This document shows, piece by piece, positions 55,963 through 64,000 of a DNA stretch of 64,000 nucleotides; within the stretch, counting starts at the first letter, position 1, and the number at the start of each line of letters is the position of its first letter. The notes beneath the pieces were generated by a model. It was not told the origin of the DNA, ran no database searches, and worked only from the letters and a program-made list of their open reading frames with translations. The DNA is taken from the NCBI RefSeq assembly GCF_007004135.1, contig NZ_VJMG01000055.1, forward strand, positions 1 to 64,000, in the 5' to 3' direction. Origin of the DNA: Affinirhizobium straminoryzae. Lineage in GTDB: Bacteria > Pseudomonadota > Alphaproteobacteria > Rhizobiales > Rhizobiaceae. Both the position numbers and the translations under genes were made by a program.

Positions 55963-56148
55963 ATGTCCAGGCTTTTCGCACGTTTCCTGAAGAGTGAATC
56001 GGGTGCCACGGCCATCGAATACGGCCTGATCGCCGCGCTGATTTCAGTTGCCCTGATTGCCGGTGCAAGCACGCTGGGGGACAATCTGAGCGCCACCTTC
56101 ACGCGCGTTTCGACCGAAATGTCCACCGCCAACCAGGCGCACAAGTAA
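55963..56148 (+). CDS. pilA: Flp/Fap-type pilin
   Basis: A 61-residue prepilin, the subunit of the Flp pilus. Processing is expected after G14 (SESG, then ATAIEYGLIAALISVALI): glutamate and tyrosine (E19, Y20) stand at the usual positions in the hydrophobic helix. AAGGAGAG precedes the ATG by about 5 nt. It starts the pilA-cpaABCDEF-tadBC block; a 107-bp gap separates it from cpaA. Confidence 0.95.
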   Translation: MSRLFARFLKSESGATAIEYGLIAALISVALIAGASTLGDNLSATFTRVSTEMSTANQAHK

Positions 56149-56255
56149 GATCAGGTTCCGCCTGCCTCCGGGGAGCCGCCATCCGGCGGCTTTTGACCTG
56201 CGTTGACGACAGGGCCCGATGCAGAACTTTTATCGCGCAGGGGAACGGTTTGCTC

Positions 56256-56768
56256 ATGCTTGCCACGCTTCTGCTCTGCGCCCTTCCGCTGGCCTTCGGC
56301 CTTGCGGCCGTCAGCGATCTCCTGACGATGAAAATCCCCGACGCCATTGCGATCGCTCTGATCCTGCTGTTTTTCCCGGCTGCCGTGGTGGCTGGCCTGG
56401 CGGGTCCGCAGGTCGGCCTTGCCCTTGTCGCGGCCCTTGCCGTTTTCCTGCTTGGCTTCGGTCTCTTTGCGCTGAACGTGATGGGCGGCGGTGATGCAAA
56501 GCTGCTGGCCGCCTCTGCGCTCTGGTATGGTTTCACCATATCGCTTTTCGAATATCTTGTGACGGTGTGTCTGGCCGGCGGCGTGCTGACGCTCGCAATC
56601 CTGCTGTTGCGGTTCGCGGCCCGTCGCGTGGCGTGGTTGGAAAGGGTCCTGCCCGCCTCGCTCGCAAGTGCGCAGAAGGTTCCCTATGCGGTGGCCATCG
56701 CCATCGGTGGTCTGTGGAGCATGGGCCATGCGCCGCTTGTCGTTGCACTGCGGGCGGCGATTTCCTAA
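56256..56768 (+). CDS. cpaA: prepilin peptidase CpaA
   Basis: A 170-residue inner-membrane aspartic protease with about five to six helices that cuts pilin leaders. The two catalytic aspartates are D21 (SDLLTMKIPD) and D81 (MGGGDAKLL). Translation is probably from ATG 56256, after AGGGGAA about 12 nt upstream; the open frame goes further up without support. Confidence 0.9.
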   Translation: MLATLLLCALPLAFGLAAVSDLLTMKIPDAIAIALILLFFPAAVVAGLAGPQVGLALVAALAVFLLGFGLFALNVMGGGDAKLLAASALWYGFTISLFEYLVTVCLAGGVLTLAILLLRFAARRVAWLERVLPASLASAQKVPYAVAIAIGGLWSMGHAPLVVALRAAIS

Positions 56769-56786
56769 CAAAAGGTTAATTTCAAA

Positions 56787-56818
56787 GGGAAATGGTTAGC
56801 GGGAATTAACCATTTCCC
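56787..56818. promoter_or_regulatory. perfect 12-bp inverted repeat with TTAACC-type arms before cpaB
   Basis: GGGAAATGGTTA (56787-56798) and TAACCATTTCCC (56807-56818) are perfect inverted halves around 8 nt. No T-run follows, so an operator is more likely than a terminator. Further TTAA words (CATTAACCTTAATTAC, 56828-56843) follow; CtrA-type control of cpaB is possible. Confidence 0.42.
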
Positions 56819-56896
56819 TAAGGCAGTCATTAACCTTAATTACACCAATCAGCGACATCCTTCGGGAACATATTCGAAGTTCCCCAAGGTCTCGTC

Positions 56897-57709
56897 ATGA
56901 AACCCGCGCGTCTGATCATCCTCGCCGTTGCCGTCGTGGCGGCCGGCCTTGCCGGCGTGCTTGCCATGCGTCTGGCCGGCCAGAAAACGGTGGTCGAGCA
57001 GGCGCGGGAGGTGATCCGCCGCGAACCGACTGTCAATGTGCTGGTCTCCGCCGACAACCTTCCGGTTGGTGCCCGCATCGGTCGCAATTCGATTCGCTGG
57101 ATGGCCTGGCCGGCGGGTGGCGTGGCGGATGGCTTCATCACCGACACCGCGCAGCCCGATGCCCTGGCGAAGCTGGAAGGGCTCGTGGTGCGCCTGCCGA
57201 TCTTTGCCGGCGAACCGATCCGCGGAGAAAAGGTCGCCGATTCCTCCAACCGGATCATGTCTTCCCTCCTGCCGGCCGGCAAGCGGGCGGTTGCTACGGA
57301 AATCTCGGTCGCCACGGGTGCCGGTGGCTTCGTGCTGCCGAACGACCGGGTGGACGTCATCATGGTGCGCAAGAATGCCGAGGGACGCTATCTCTCCGAG
57401 GCGGTGCTCACCAACATCCGCGTCCTCGCCATCGACCAACAGGTCGAGGAAAAGCAGGATGGCAGCAAGTCCGTGCTTGGCACCACGGCAACGCTGGAAT
57501 TGTCTCCGGATCAGGCTCGGGTTCTTGCGGCGGCCCAGCAGATGGCCGACCGGCTGACGCTGGCGCTGCGCTCCGTCGCCGATGCGCAGGAGGCCGATGA
57601 CAGCGCGGCCGCCTATCTGCTCTCGGGCAGTGACGACAAGTCGGCCGTCCAGGTCATCAAGTCCGGGACCATCGTGACCGGCAGCATTGCACGCACGGAG
57701 CAGCGATGA
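56897..57709 (+). CDS. cpaB: Flp pilus assembly protein CpaB
   Basis: A 270-residue periplasmic/inner-membrane protein with one N-terminal helix and an SAF domain (VNVLVSADNLPVGARIG, residues about 45-110), thought to link the secretin to the inner-membrane machine. The RCP-like region DRVDVIMVRKNAEG follows. Its stop overlaps the cpaC start (ATGA). Confidence 0.93.
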   Translation: MKPARLIILAVAVVAAGLAGVLAMRLAGQKTVVEQAREVIRREPTVNVLVSADNLPVGARIGRNSIRWMAWPAGGVADGFITDTAQPDALAKLEGLVVRLPIFAGEPIRGEKVADSSNRIMSSLLPAGKRAVATEISVATGAGGFVLPNDRVDVIMVRKNAEGRYLSEAVLTNIRVLAIDQQVEEKQDGSKSVLGTTATLELSPDQARVLAAAQQMADRLTLALRSVADAQEADDSAAAYLLSGSDDKSAVQVIKSGTIVTGSIARTEQR

Positions 57710-59307
57710 GCGCCATGTCCTTCACCACCGGCACGCCCTTCGCCACAGGCGGTCCGCGCAGACGCGGCCGCATCAGTCTTGTTGTCACCCTTGCCCTCAT
57801 TCTTGCCGGGTTCGTGCCGGCTTCGCCCGGCCCGGGTTTCGGTGCCGGTGCCGCTCGTGCCGAGGAACAGAGCCTCATCCGCATCACGGAAGCCGGGCGG
57901 GGCGTGCGCAAGCGCCTGCATCTCGGCCTCAACAAGGCGCTGGTGGTGGACCTGCCGACGGATGCGCACGACATTCTGGTCGCCGATCCCTCGATTGCCG
58001 ATGCCGTGACCCGCACCTCGCGGCGCATCTATCTGTTCGGCAAGGCGGTCGGCCAGACCAACATCTTCATCTTCGGCGCCGGCGGCGAGGAAATCGTCAG
58101 TCTCGACCTGGAGATCGAGCGCGACATCGCCGGCCTGCAGCAGAACTTGCGCCGCTTCCTGCCCGAATCCGACATCAAGGTGGAGATCATCTCCGACAAC
58201 ATCGTGCTGACCGGCTCGGTGCGCACGCCGCAGGATGCGCTGCAGGCGGAAAAGCTCGCCAGCGCCTTCCTGAAGGGCGGTGAGGCGACCACCCGCAACC
58301 AGACGGCCGCCAGCACGGCGCAGAACGGCGACGTGGCGATCTTTGCCGAAGACCGGCAGGTCTCGCAGATCGTCAACCTGCTGAAGATCGAGGGCGAGGA
58401 TCAGGTCACGCTGAAGGTCACCGTCGCCGAGGTCAGCCGGCAGGTGCTGAAACAGCTCGGCTTCAACGGTTCGGTCAGCACCACCGGCAGCAAGGCCAAT
58501 GGCGGCATTTCCTTCGCCAATCCGGCCAATCTCGGCAATGCCATCGATGTCGGCGGCGTCGGCGGCGTGGTGGGCAAGATCGGCACAACCAGTATCGCCA
58601 CCTATGTCAATGCCATGGAGCAGGCGGGCGTGATGCGCACGCTGGCCGAACCCAGCCTCACCGCGATCTCCGGCGAGCAGGCGAAGTTCTACGTGGGCGG
58701 CGAATACCGGCTTGCCGGCCAGCAGGATGTCGATATCGACGACAACAACAAGACCACCGTCAGCCGCACGGTGGAGACGGTGGATTACGGCGTCGAGCTG
58801 AATTTTCGCCCGGTGGTGCTGTCGGCCGGCCGCATCAGCCTGAAGATCGAGACCAATGTGTCGGAGCCGACCTATGAAGGCTCGATCGCCACCGGCAACG
58901 GCACCTCCAATGCCGTGCCCGGCTCCACCTATCTGTCGCTGCGCAAGCGCGAGGCCTCCACCACGGTGGAACTTCCCTCCGGCGGCTCGATCGTGATTGC
59001 CGGTCTCGTGCAGGACAATGTGCGCCAGGCCATGTCGGGGCTTCCCGGTATCTCCAAGGTGCCCGTGTTCGGCACGCTGTTCCGCAGCAAGGATTTCATC
59101 CGCAACGAGACGGAACTCGTCATCATCGCCACCCCCTATCTCGTGCGGCCGGTGGCTCGCAACCAGCTGGCCCGTCCGGACGACAACTTCAATCCGGAGG
59201 CCGATGGCCCGACCTTCTTCATGAACCGCGTCAACCAGCTTTACGGGCGCAAGGAACAGGCGGCGAGCGGCCGCTATCACGGCGCCGTGGGCTTCATCTA
59301 CAAATGA
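57706..59307 (+). CDS. cpaC: Flp pilus outer-membrane secretin CpaC
   Basis: A 533-residue secretin. A basic N-terminus and signal helix (about 20-50, ending ARAEEQ) precede the pilus-secretin N-domain (LGLNKALVVDLPTDAHDIL), a BON-like segment (EIISDNIVLTGSVRTPQDA) and the C-terminal secretin domain with VPVFGTLFRSKDF. It forms the gated ring for the pilus. Both ends overlap neighbours. Confidence 0.95.
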   Translation: MSAMSFTTGTPFATGGPRRRGRISLVVTLALILAGFVPASPGPGFGAGAARAEEQSLIRITEAGRGVRKRLHLGLNKALVVDLPTDAHDILVADPSIADAVTRTSRRIYLFGKAVGQTNIFIFGAGGEEIVSLDLEIERDIAGLQQNLRRFLPESDIKVEIISDNIVLTGSVRTPQDALQAEKLASAFLKGGEATTRNQTAASTAQNGDVAIFAEDRQVSQIVNLLKIEGEDQVTLKVTVAEVSRQVLKQLGFNGSVSTTGSKANGGISFANPANLGNAIDVGGVGGVVGKIGTTSIATYVNAMEQAGVMRTLAEPSLTAISGEQAKFYVGGEYRLAGQQDVDIDDNNKTTVSRTVETVDYGVELNFRPVVLSAGRISLKIETNVSEPTYEGSIATGNGTSNAVPGSTYLSLRKREASTTVELPSGGSIVIAGLVQDNVRQAMSGLPGISKVPVFGTLFRSKDFIRNETELVIIATPYLVRPVARNQLARPDDNFNPEADGPTFFMNRVNQLYGRKEQAASGRYHGAVGFIYK

Positions 59308-59972
59308 GAGGCGCAAGGACAATGATCCGCACATCCTCCGCTGCCGCCCTGCTGATCGCCATGACGCTGATTGCCGGCTGCGCCGACCGCAGCCTGACCA
59401 CCGGCTCCATTCCGATGGATTATCGCCAGCGCCATCCGGTGGTGCTGACCGAGGCACAGAACGCACTCGACATTCCGGTCGGCCCCAATGACATGCGGCT
59501 TACCACCGGCATGCGCGAGACGCTGCGGGGGTTCGTGCAGAGCTACCTCGCCTCGTCGGCCGGGCATGTTCTGGTGCAGCTGCCGCATGGTTCGCCCAAT
59601 GCGCCGGCCGCCGCGCGGCTTTCGAACGAGATCCGTGCCACCCTGACCACTGCAGGCGTTCCTGCGCGGGCAATCGTCTTCACCGGTTATGCGGCAGGTG
59701 CGGTGGGAGATGCAGCCCCGGTGCGACTGTCCTTCACGGCAACACGGGCCGTCACCGCCGCCTGCGGCGAATGGCCGGAGGATCTTGCCAACGATACGGG
59801 CGGAAACCGCAACTGGTACAATTTCGGCTGCGCCACACAGAACAACCTGGCCGCCCAGCTCGACAATCCCGGCGATCTGCTGGGGCCGCGCGGCGCCACC
59901 CCGATCGATGCGGCGCGCCGCTCCACCGTCATCGGCAATTACCGGTCCGGCAAGGATACGAGTTCGGATTGA
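59304..59972 (+). CDS. cpaD: Flp pilus lipoprotein CpaD
   Basis: A 222-residue lipoprotein with lipobox LIAGC (C26), acting as pilotin or periplasmic partner of CpaC. TACGEWPEDLAND and FGCATQNNLAAQLDNPGDLL are CpaD hallmarks. ATG 59304 overlaps cpaC by four bases; ATG 59322, with AAGGA close by, is an alternative that shortens the leader by six residues. Confidence 0.92.
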   Translation: MRGARTMIRTSSAAALLIAMTLIAGCADRSLTTGSIPMDYRQRHPVVLTEAQNALDIPVGPNDMRLTTGMRETLRGFVQSYLASSAGHVLVQLPHGSPNAPAAARLSNEIRATLTTAGVPARAIVFTGYAAGAVGDAAPVRLSFTATRAVTAACGEWPEDLANDTGGNRNWYNFGCATQNNLAAQLDNPGDLLGPRGATPIDAARRSTVIGNYRSGKDTSSD

Positions 59973-59994
59973 TGTGGCGAAGGACAGACACCCC

Positions 59995-61278
59995 ATGAGC
60001 GCCGTGGACTACGACATTCGCCTGAGCGACCAGCCCGAGGAGCCGGACACCCTTCGCGCCGGCGATCTCGACCAGCTGCGTCCGCTGCCGCGCATTTCGG
60101 TGCATGCCTTTTGCGAAAGCGAGGCATTGCAGCGGGTGATGGAACGGCTGGGACAAGATCGTCGCATGGCCAAGGTCAACATGCGCGTGACGAGCGGCAG
60201 CACGCAGGCCGCCGCCAACATGTTTGCCGCGGCCCCCACGCCGAACCTTATCATTCTGGAGACGCAGGCCAGACCCGCCGACCTTCTGGCGGAGCTTGCG
60301 CCGCTGGCCGAGGTTTGTGATTCCTCCACCCGCGTCATCATCATCGGTTGCCACAACGACATCACGCTCTATCGCGAACTGGTGCGCAACGGCATCTCCG
60401 ACTATCTCGTTACGCCGGTGCAGATGCCGGACCTGCTGGCGGCGATTGCCACGATCTTCGTCGATCCGGATGCCGAGCCGCTCGGTCGCTCCATCGCCTT
60501 CATCGGGGCGAAGGGCGGCGTCGGCTCCTCCACCATCGCCCACAACTGCGCCTTCGGCATATCCTCGCTGTTTGCCACCGAAACGATCCTGGCCGATTTC
60601 GACCTTGCCTATGGCACCGCCAATATCGACTTCGACCAGGATCCTGCGCAGGGCATTGCCGAGGCGGTTTACGCGCCGGAGCGGCTGGACGAGGTGTTCC
60701 TCGACCGTCTGCTGACCAAGTGTTCCGAGCACCTGTCGCTGCTGGCCGCCCCCTCGATGCTGGATCGCGCCTATGATTTTGACGCCACGGCCTTCCAGCC
60801 GCTGATCGATGTGCTGCAGCGCAGCGCCCCCATCTCCGTCATCGACCTGCCGCATGCCTGGTCGGAATGGACGCGCAGCGTGCTCGCGGATGTCGACGAG
60901 GTGGTCATCACCGCCGTGCCGGACCTGCCCAACCTGCGCAATGCCAAGAACCAGATCGACGCGCTGAAGAAGCTGCGGCCCAACGACCGGCCGCCGCATC
61001 TCATCCTCAATCAGGTCGGCATGCCGAAGCGGCCGGAAATCGCGCCCGCCGAATTCGTCGAGCCGCTGGAGCTGGAGCCGCTGGCGATCATTCCCTTCGA
61101 CGTGCAGCTGTTCGGCAATGCCTCCAACAGCGGACGGATGATCTCCGAGATCGATGCGAAATGCCCGACGGCGGAAATCTTCTCGCAGCTGTCGCATGCG
61201 CTGACCGGTCGCGCCTCGGTGAAGAAGAGCCGCAAGGGCGGGCTTGCGCGCATGCTGGATCTTTTGCGCGGCACGTAA
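59995..61278 (+). CDS. cpaE: Flp pilus assembly ATPase CpaE (MinD/ParA-like)
   Basis: A 427-residue protein: an N-terminal receiver-like domain (about 30-160, with IIIGCHNDITLYRELVRNGISDYL) and a MinD/ParA domain with the deviant Walker A GAKGGVGSST (near 175) and the LADFDLAYGTANID region. It likely localises the pilus machine at a pole. AAGGA lies about 10 nt before the ATG at 59995; cpaD ended 22 bp earlier. Confidence 0.93.
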   Translation: MSAVDYDIRLSDQPEEPDTLRAGDLDQLRPLPRISVHAFCESEALQRVMERLGQDRRMAKVNMRVTSGSTQAAANMFAAAPTPNLIILETQARPADLLAELAPLAEVCDSSTRVIIIGCHNDITLYRELVRNGISDYLVTPVQMPDLLAAIATIFVDPDAEPLGRSIAFIGAKGGVGSSTIAHNCAFGISSLFATETILADFDLAYGTANIDFDQDPAQGIAEAVYAPERLDEVFLDRLLTKCSEHLSLLAAPSMLDRAYDFDATAFQPLIDVLQRSAPISVIDLPHAWSEWTRSVLADVDEVVITAVPDLPNLRNAKNQIDALKKLRPNDRPPHLILNQVGMPKRPEIAPAEFVEPLELEPLAIIPFDVQLFGNASNSGRMISEIDAKCPTAEIFSQLSHALTGRASVKKSRKGGLARMLDLLRGT

Positions 61279-61315
61279 GCGCCGGCAGGCACTGGACAGG
61301 AAACGGAACGACGGC

Positions 61316-62803
61316 ATGTTTGGCAGACGCGGACAGGATGGGGTCGCAAAGACGGGCAGGGGCGCACCCTCGGCAGCACCTGTGAGCCCGGCCGCGCCTG
61401 TGACGCCGCAGCCGCTTCTGCCGGAGATCCTGATCGAGGTCGGTTCCGGCGCGGTCCGCCCGCAGATCCCGTCGCCGCCCGTCGCGCCCTCTGCCGCCCC
61501 GCGCCGCCGCCAGACCCGCACAGAAGCCTATTACGACACCAAGGGCGAGGTATTCTCCGCGCTCATCGATACGATCGACCTGTCGCAGCTCGCGAGGCTC
61601 GATGCCGAAAGCGCGCGCGAGGAAATCCGCGACATCGTCAACGACATCATCACCATCAAGAATTTCGCCATGTCGATTTCCGAGCAGGAGGAACTGCTCG
61701 AGGATATCTGCAACGACGTTCTGGGTTATGGCCCGCTGGAGCCGCTGCTGGCGCGTGACGATATCGCCGACATCATGGTCAACGGCGCGGGGCAGACCTT
61801 CATCGAAGTGGGCGGCAAGACCATCGAGTCGGATGTGCGCTTCCGCGACAATGCGCAGCTTCTGTCGGTGTGCCAGCGCATCGTCAGCCAGGTGGGCCGC
61901 CGCGTCGACGAATCGAGTCCGATCTGCGATGCGCGCCTGCCGGATGGCTCCCGCGTCAACGTCATTGCCCCGCCGCTCGCGCTCGATGGCCCGGCGCTGA
62001 CGATCCGCAAGTTCAAGCGCGACAAGCTGACGCTCGAACAGCTGGTGCGCTTCGGCGCGATCAGCCCCGAAGGTGCCACACTTCTGCAGATCATCGGCCG
62101 CGTGCGGTGCAATGTGGTCATTTCCGGCGGCACCGGCTCCGGCAAGACGACGCTGCTCAATTGCCTGACGCGCTATATCGATCTCGACGAGCGTGTCATC
62201 ACCTGCGAGGACACCGCCGAACTGCAGTTGCAGCAGCCGCATGTGGTGCGCCTCGAAACCCGCCCGCCCAATATCGAGGGCGAAGGGGAGGTGACCATGC
62301 GCGATCTCGTGAAAAACTGTCTGCGCATGCGCCCCGAGCGGATCATCGTCGGCGAAGTGCGCGGCCCCGAAGTGTTCGACCTGCTGCAGGCGATGAACAC
62401 CGGCCATGACGGTTCGATGGGGACGATCCACGCCAATACGCCGCGCGAATGCCTCAGCCGCATGGAATCGATGATCGCCATGGGCGGCTTCTCGCTGCCG
62501 GCCCGCACCGTGCGCGAGATGATCGCCGGTTCGATCGACGTCATCATCCAGGCTGCTCGCCTGCGCGACGGTTCGCGCCGCATCACCCATGTGACGGAGG
62601 TTGTCGGCATGGAAGGCGACGTGATCATCACCCAGGATCTCATGCGTTACGAGATCGAGGGCGAGGATGCCGCCGGCCGGCTGATCGGCCGCCATCTCTC
62701 CACCGGCATCGTCAAGCCGCATTTCTGGGAGCGGGCCCGCTACTACAACGAGGACCGGCGCCTCGCCACCGCCCTCGACCAGATGGAAAAGCTGAGCAAT
62801 TGA
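61316..62803 (+). CDS. cpaF: Flp pilus assembly ATPase CpaF/TadA
   Basis: A 495-residue secretion ATPase powering pilus growth and retraction. After a P/A-rich linker (about 15-65) come the N-terminal domain (EDICNDVLGYGPLEPLL), Walker A GGTGSGKTT, the Asp box CEDTAELQL, Walker B ERIIVGEVRG and the His box GSMGTIHAN. All catalytic motifs are present. It lies 37 bp after cpaE; tadB follows after 13 bp. Confidence 0.96.
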   Translation: MFGRRGQDGVAKTGRGAPSAAPVSPAAPVTPQPLLPEILIEVGSGAVRPQIPSPPVAPSAAPRRRQTRTEAYYDTKGEVFSALIDTIDLSQLARLDAESAREEIRDIVNDIITIKNFAMSISEQEELLEDICNDVLGYGPLEPLLARDDIADIMVNGAGQTFIEVGGKTIESDVRFRDNAQLLSVCQRIVSQVGRRVDESSPICDARLPDGSRVNVIAPPLALDGPALTIRKFKRDKLTLEQLVRFGAISPEGATLLQIIGRVRCNVVISGGTGSGKTTLLNCLTRYIDLDERVITCEDTAELQLQQPHVVRLETRPPNIEGEGEVTMRDLVKNCLRMRPERIIVGEVRGPEVFDLLQAMNTGHDGSMGTIHANTPRECLSRMESMIAMGGFSLPARTVREMIAGSIDVIIQAARLRDGSRRITHVTEVVGMEGDVIITQDLMRYEIEGEDAAGRLIGRHLSTGIVKPHFWERARYYNEDRRLATALDQMEKLSN

Positions 62804-62816
62804 GGGAGGGGATGAC

Positions 62817-63830
62817 ATGTTCGGTCTCGATCTGACGGTCCTTGCGCTCGTGGCCCTCATTGCGATTTCCGCCGGGGGGCTTGCCTATGTCTTCCTGTTT
62901 TCCCGGCTGGAGGCGGAGCGCAAGACGGAAAGCCGCGTCATCCGCGTCAAGGCCGCCGAGACCGACCGCGGCAAGGTGAAGGCCGCGCGCGACCGCGTGC
63001 AGGAAATTTCCAAGCGCCGAAAATCCCTGCAGGATTCGCTGAAGGCGCTGGAGAAGAAGCAGCAGGAGCAGTCGAAGAAGATCGGCGACCAGAGCCTGAA
63101 GGCAAAGCTGTCCCGGTCCGGCCTGTCGCTGTCGCCCGCGCGCTTCCATCTCCTGAGTGCCGGCCTCGGTCTCCTTGTCTCGCTGCTCGCTCTGATGGCC
63201 GGCCTGCCGCTTTATGCCATTGCCGGTGCCGGTTTCGTCGCCGCCGCCGGCCTGCCGCGCTGGGGGCTTGGCGCTCTCATCCGGCGCCGGCAGGAGAAAT
63301 TTCTCGAGGAGTTTCCGAACGCGCTCGACCTCATCACCCGCTCGATCCGCTCCGGCCTGCCGCTCAACGATGCCATGCGGCTGATCGCCAGCGACGGGCA
63401 GGAGCCGGTCCGCAGCGAATTTCGCCGGGTGGTCGAAGGCCAGCAGGTGGGGCTCAGCCTGCCGGATGCCTGTGGGCGCATGATCCTCACCATGCCGCTG
63501 CCGGAGGTGAACTTCTTTTCCATTGTCATCGCGATCCAGGCGCAGGCGGGCGGCAATCTGTCGGAAGCGATCGGCAATCTCGCCAAGGTGCTGCGCGAGC
63601 GGCGGCGGATGAAGGCCAAGGTGCAGGCGCTGTCCATGGAAGCCAAGGCCTCGGCCGCCATCATCGGTGCGCTGCCCTTCATCGTGGCGCTGCTCGTCTA
63701 TCTCACCTCGCCGCATTATCTCGCGGTGCTGTTCACCGATCCGCGCGGCCACATGATCCTGCTGTTTTCCGGCGTGTGGATGTCGATCGGCATTTTCGTG
63801 ATGCGCAACATGATCAATTTCGAGATCTGA
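62817..63830 (+). CDS. tadB: Flp pilus platform protein TadB
   Basis: A 337-residue inner-membrane platform protein of the GspF type. An N-terminal helix (about 5-27) is followed by a charged, coiled-coil-like cytoplasmic stretch (about 30-100), two helices, a cytoplasmic GspF domain (FPNALDLITRSIRSGLPLNDA, ALSMEAKASAAI) and C-terminal helices. Pairs with TadC. Confidence 0.94.
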   Translation: MFGLDLTVLALVALIAISAGGLAYVFLFSRLEAERKTESRVIRVKAAETDRGKVKAARDRVQEISKRRKSLQDSLKALEKKQQEQSKKIGDQSLKAKLSRSGLSLSPARFHLLSAGLGLLVSLLALMAGLPLYAIAGAGFVAAAGLPRWGLGALIRRRQEKFLEEFPNALDLITRSIRSGLPLNDAMRLIASDGQEPVRSEFRRVVEGQQVGLSLPDACGRMILTMPLPEVNFFSIVIAIQAQAGGNLSEAIGNLAKVLRERRRMKAKVQALSMEAKASAAIIGALPFIVALLVYLTSPHYLAVLFTDPRGHMILLFSGVWMSIGIFVMRNMINFEI

Positions 63831-63840
63831 GGGCGGCGGC

Positions 63841-64000
63841 ATGATCGAGACACTGGTCGCGAAACTGAACGATCCCGGCCTGCTGGTGGCGATCCTCGTC
63901 GCGGTCGCCGTGTTTGCCACGCTTTCAACGCTTGTCCTGCCGCTTCTGGAGGGCGATGCGCTGAAGAAGCGGATGAAGGCGGTTTCCTCCGAGCGCGAAC
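63841..64000 (+). CDS. tadC: Flp pilus platform protein TadC (5' part, cut by the window)
   Basis: The first 53 residues only: MIETLVAKLNDPGLL, a membrane helix (VAILVAVAVFATLSTLVLPLL), then a charged stretch (KKRMKAVSSERE). Position 10 bp after tadB and this start are typical of TadC. The rest lies beyond the window end, so nothing can be said about its GspF domain. Confidence 0.85.
   Translation, partial: MIETLVAKLNDPGLLVAILVAVAVFATLSTLVLPLLEGDALKKRMKAVSSERE

Noticed and set aside
61088..62860. 590-residue open frame on the minus strand
   Set aside because: Antisense of cpaE and cpaF, no recognisable protein features.
1..64000. CRISPR array, prophage or insertion sequence
   Set aside because: No regularly spaced repeats, cas genes, transposase motifs or phage structural genes were seen.

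Overview
The window is a GC-rich, gene-dense chromosomal stretch of an alphaproteobacterium, most likely a Rhizobiaceae member (Rhizobium, Agrobacterium or Sinorhizobium type). This rests on the type of genes and their grouping: a MarR gene, a structured small RNA and polA side by side, yejABEF, an RpoE/ChrR stress cluster, a bmp-type nucleoside ABC transporter, and a complete-looking cpa/tad pilus locus. No prophage, insertion sequence or CRISPR array was found. One tRNA-Ser(GGA) is present, with no integrase beside it.

Layout. 1-902: 3' part of a small RNA with anti-Shine-Dalgarno loops, then cspA and a terminator-rich gap. 903-6720: M20 dipeptidase, MarR regulator, candidate small RNA, polA and a small conserved protein. 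6827-9284: a three-gene phosphonate set (DUF1045, phnM, phnN). 9608-15729: central metabolism and envelope genes on the minus strand (mgsA, glk, ABC exporter, dapB, gpmA, mepA). 15947-22645: the yejABEF peptide importer, carrying an antitoxin/PIN-toxin pair between yejE and yejF. 22767-28294: small membrane protein, pncB, DUF1236 protein, pseudouridine catabolism (psuK, psuG) and a nucleoside hydrolase. 28494-34898: a stress-regulon cluster (SDR, cyclopropane synthase-like enzyme, DUF1365, FAD oxidoreductase, ECF sigma RpoE, ChrR, DUF2177). 35080-40338: six overlapping genes that look like a surface-glycan or lipid-linked-sugar modification operon. 40568-42381: small proteins, tRNA-Ser and msrA. 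42623-53730: nucleoside import and salvage (BMP transporter, cdd, PNP, deoC, deoA; convergent upp, add, deoB). 53824-64000: Flp/Tad pilus genes, with a short TadE-type set on the minus strand and pilA-cpaABCDEF-tadB-tadC on the plus strand; tadC runs off the window.

How the genes work together. The nucleoside block is a full route: uptake, deamination, phosphorolysis, then phosphopentomutase and deoxyribose-phosphate aldolase; pseudouridine and ribonucleoside hydrolysis genes lie about 15 kb away. The RpoE/ChrR block has its regulator, its zinc anti-sigma factor and lipid-modifying enzymes on either side of one divergent promoter region, in which two ECF-like promoters share a 13-bp inverted sequence. 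The pilus block has all core parts: pilin, prepilin peptidase, secretin, ATPases and platform proteins.

The best candidates for something not yet described are the six-gene glycan operon, where two enzymes have altered catalytic motifs, the toxin-antitoxin pair built into the yej operon by 4-base overlaps, and the small-RNA candidates at 1-82, about 620-850 and 3026-3169. All calls come from reading the sequence and translations; no database search was run.
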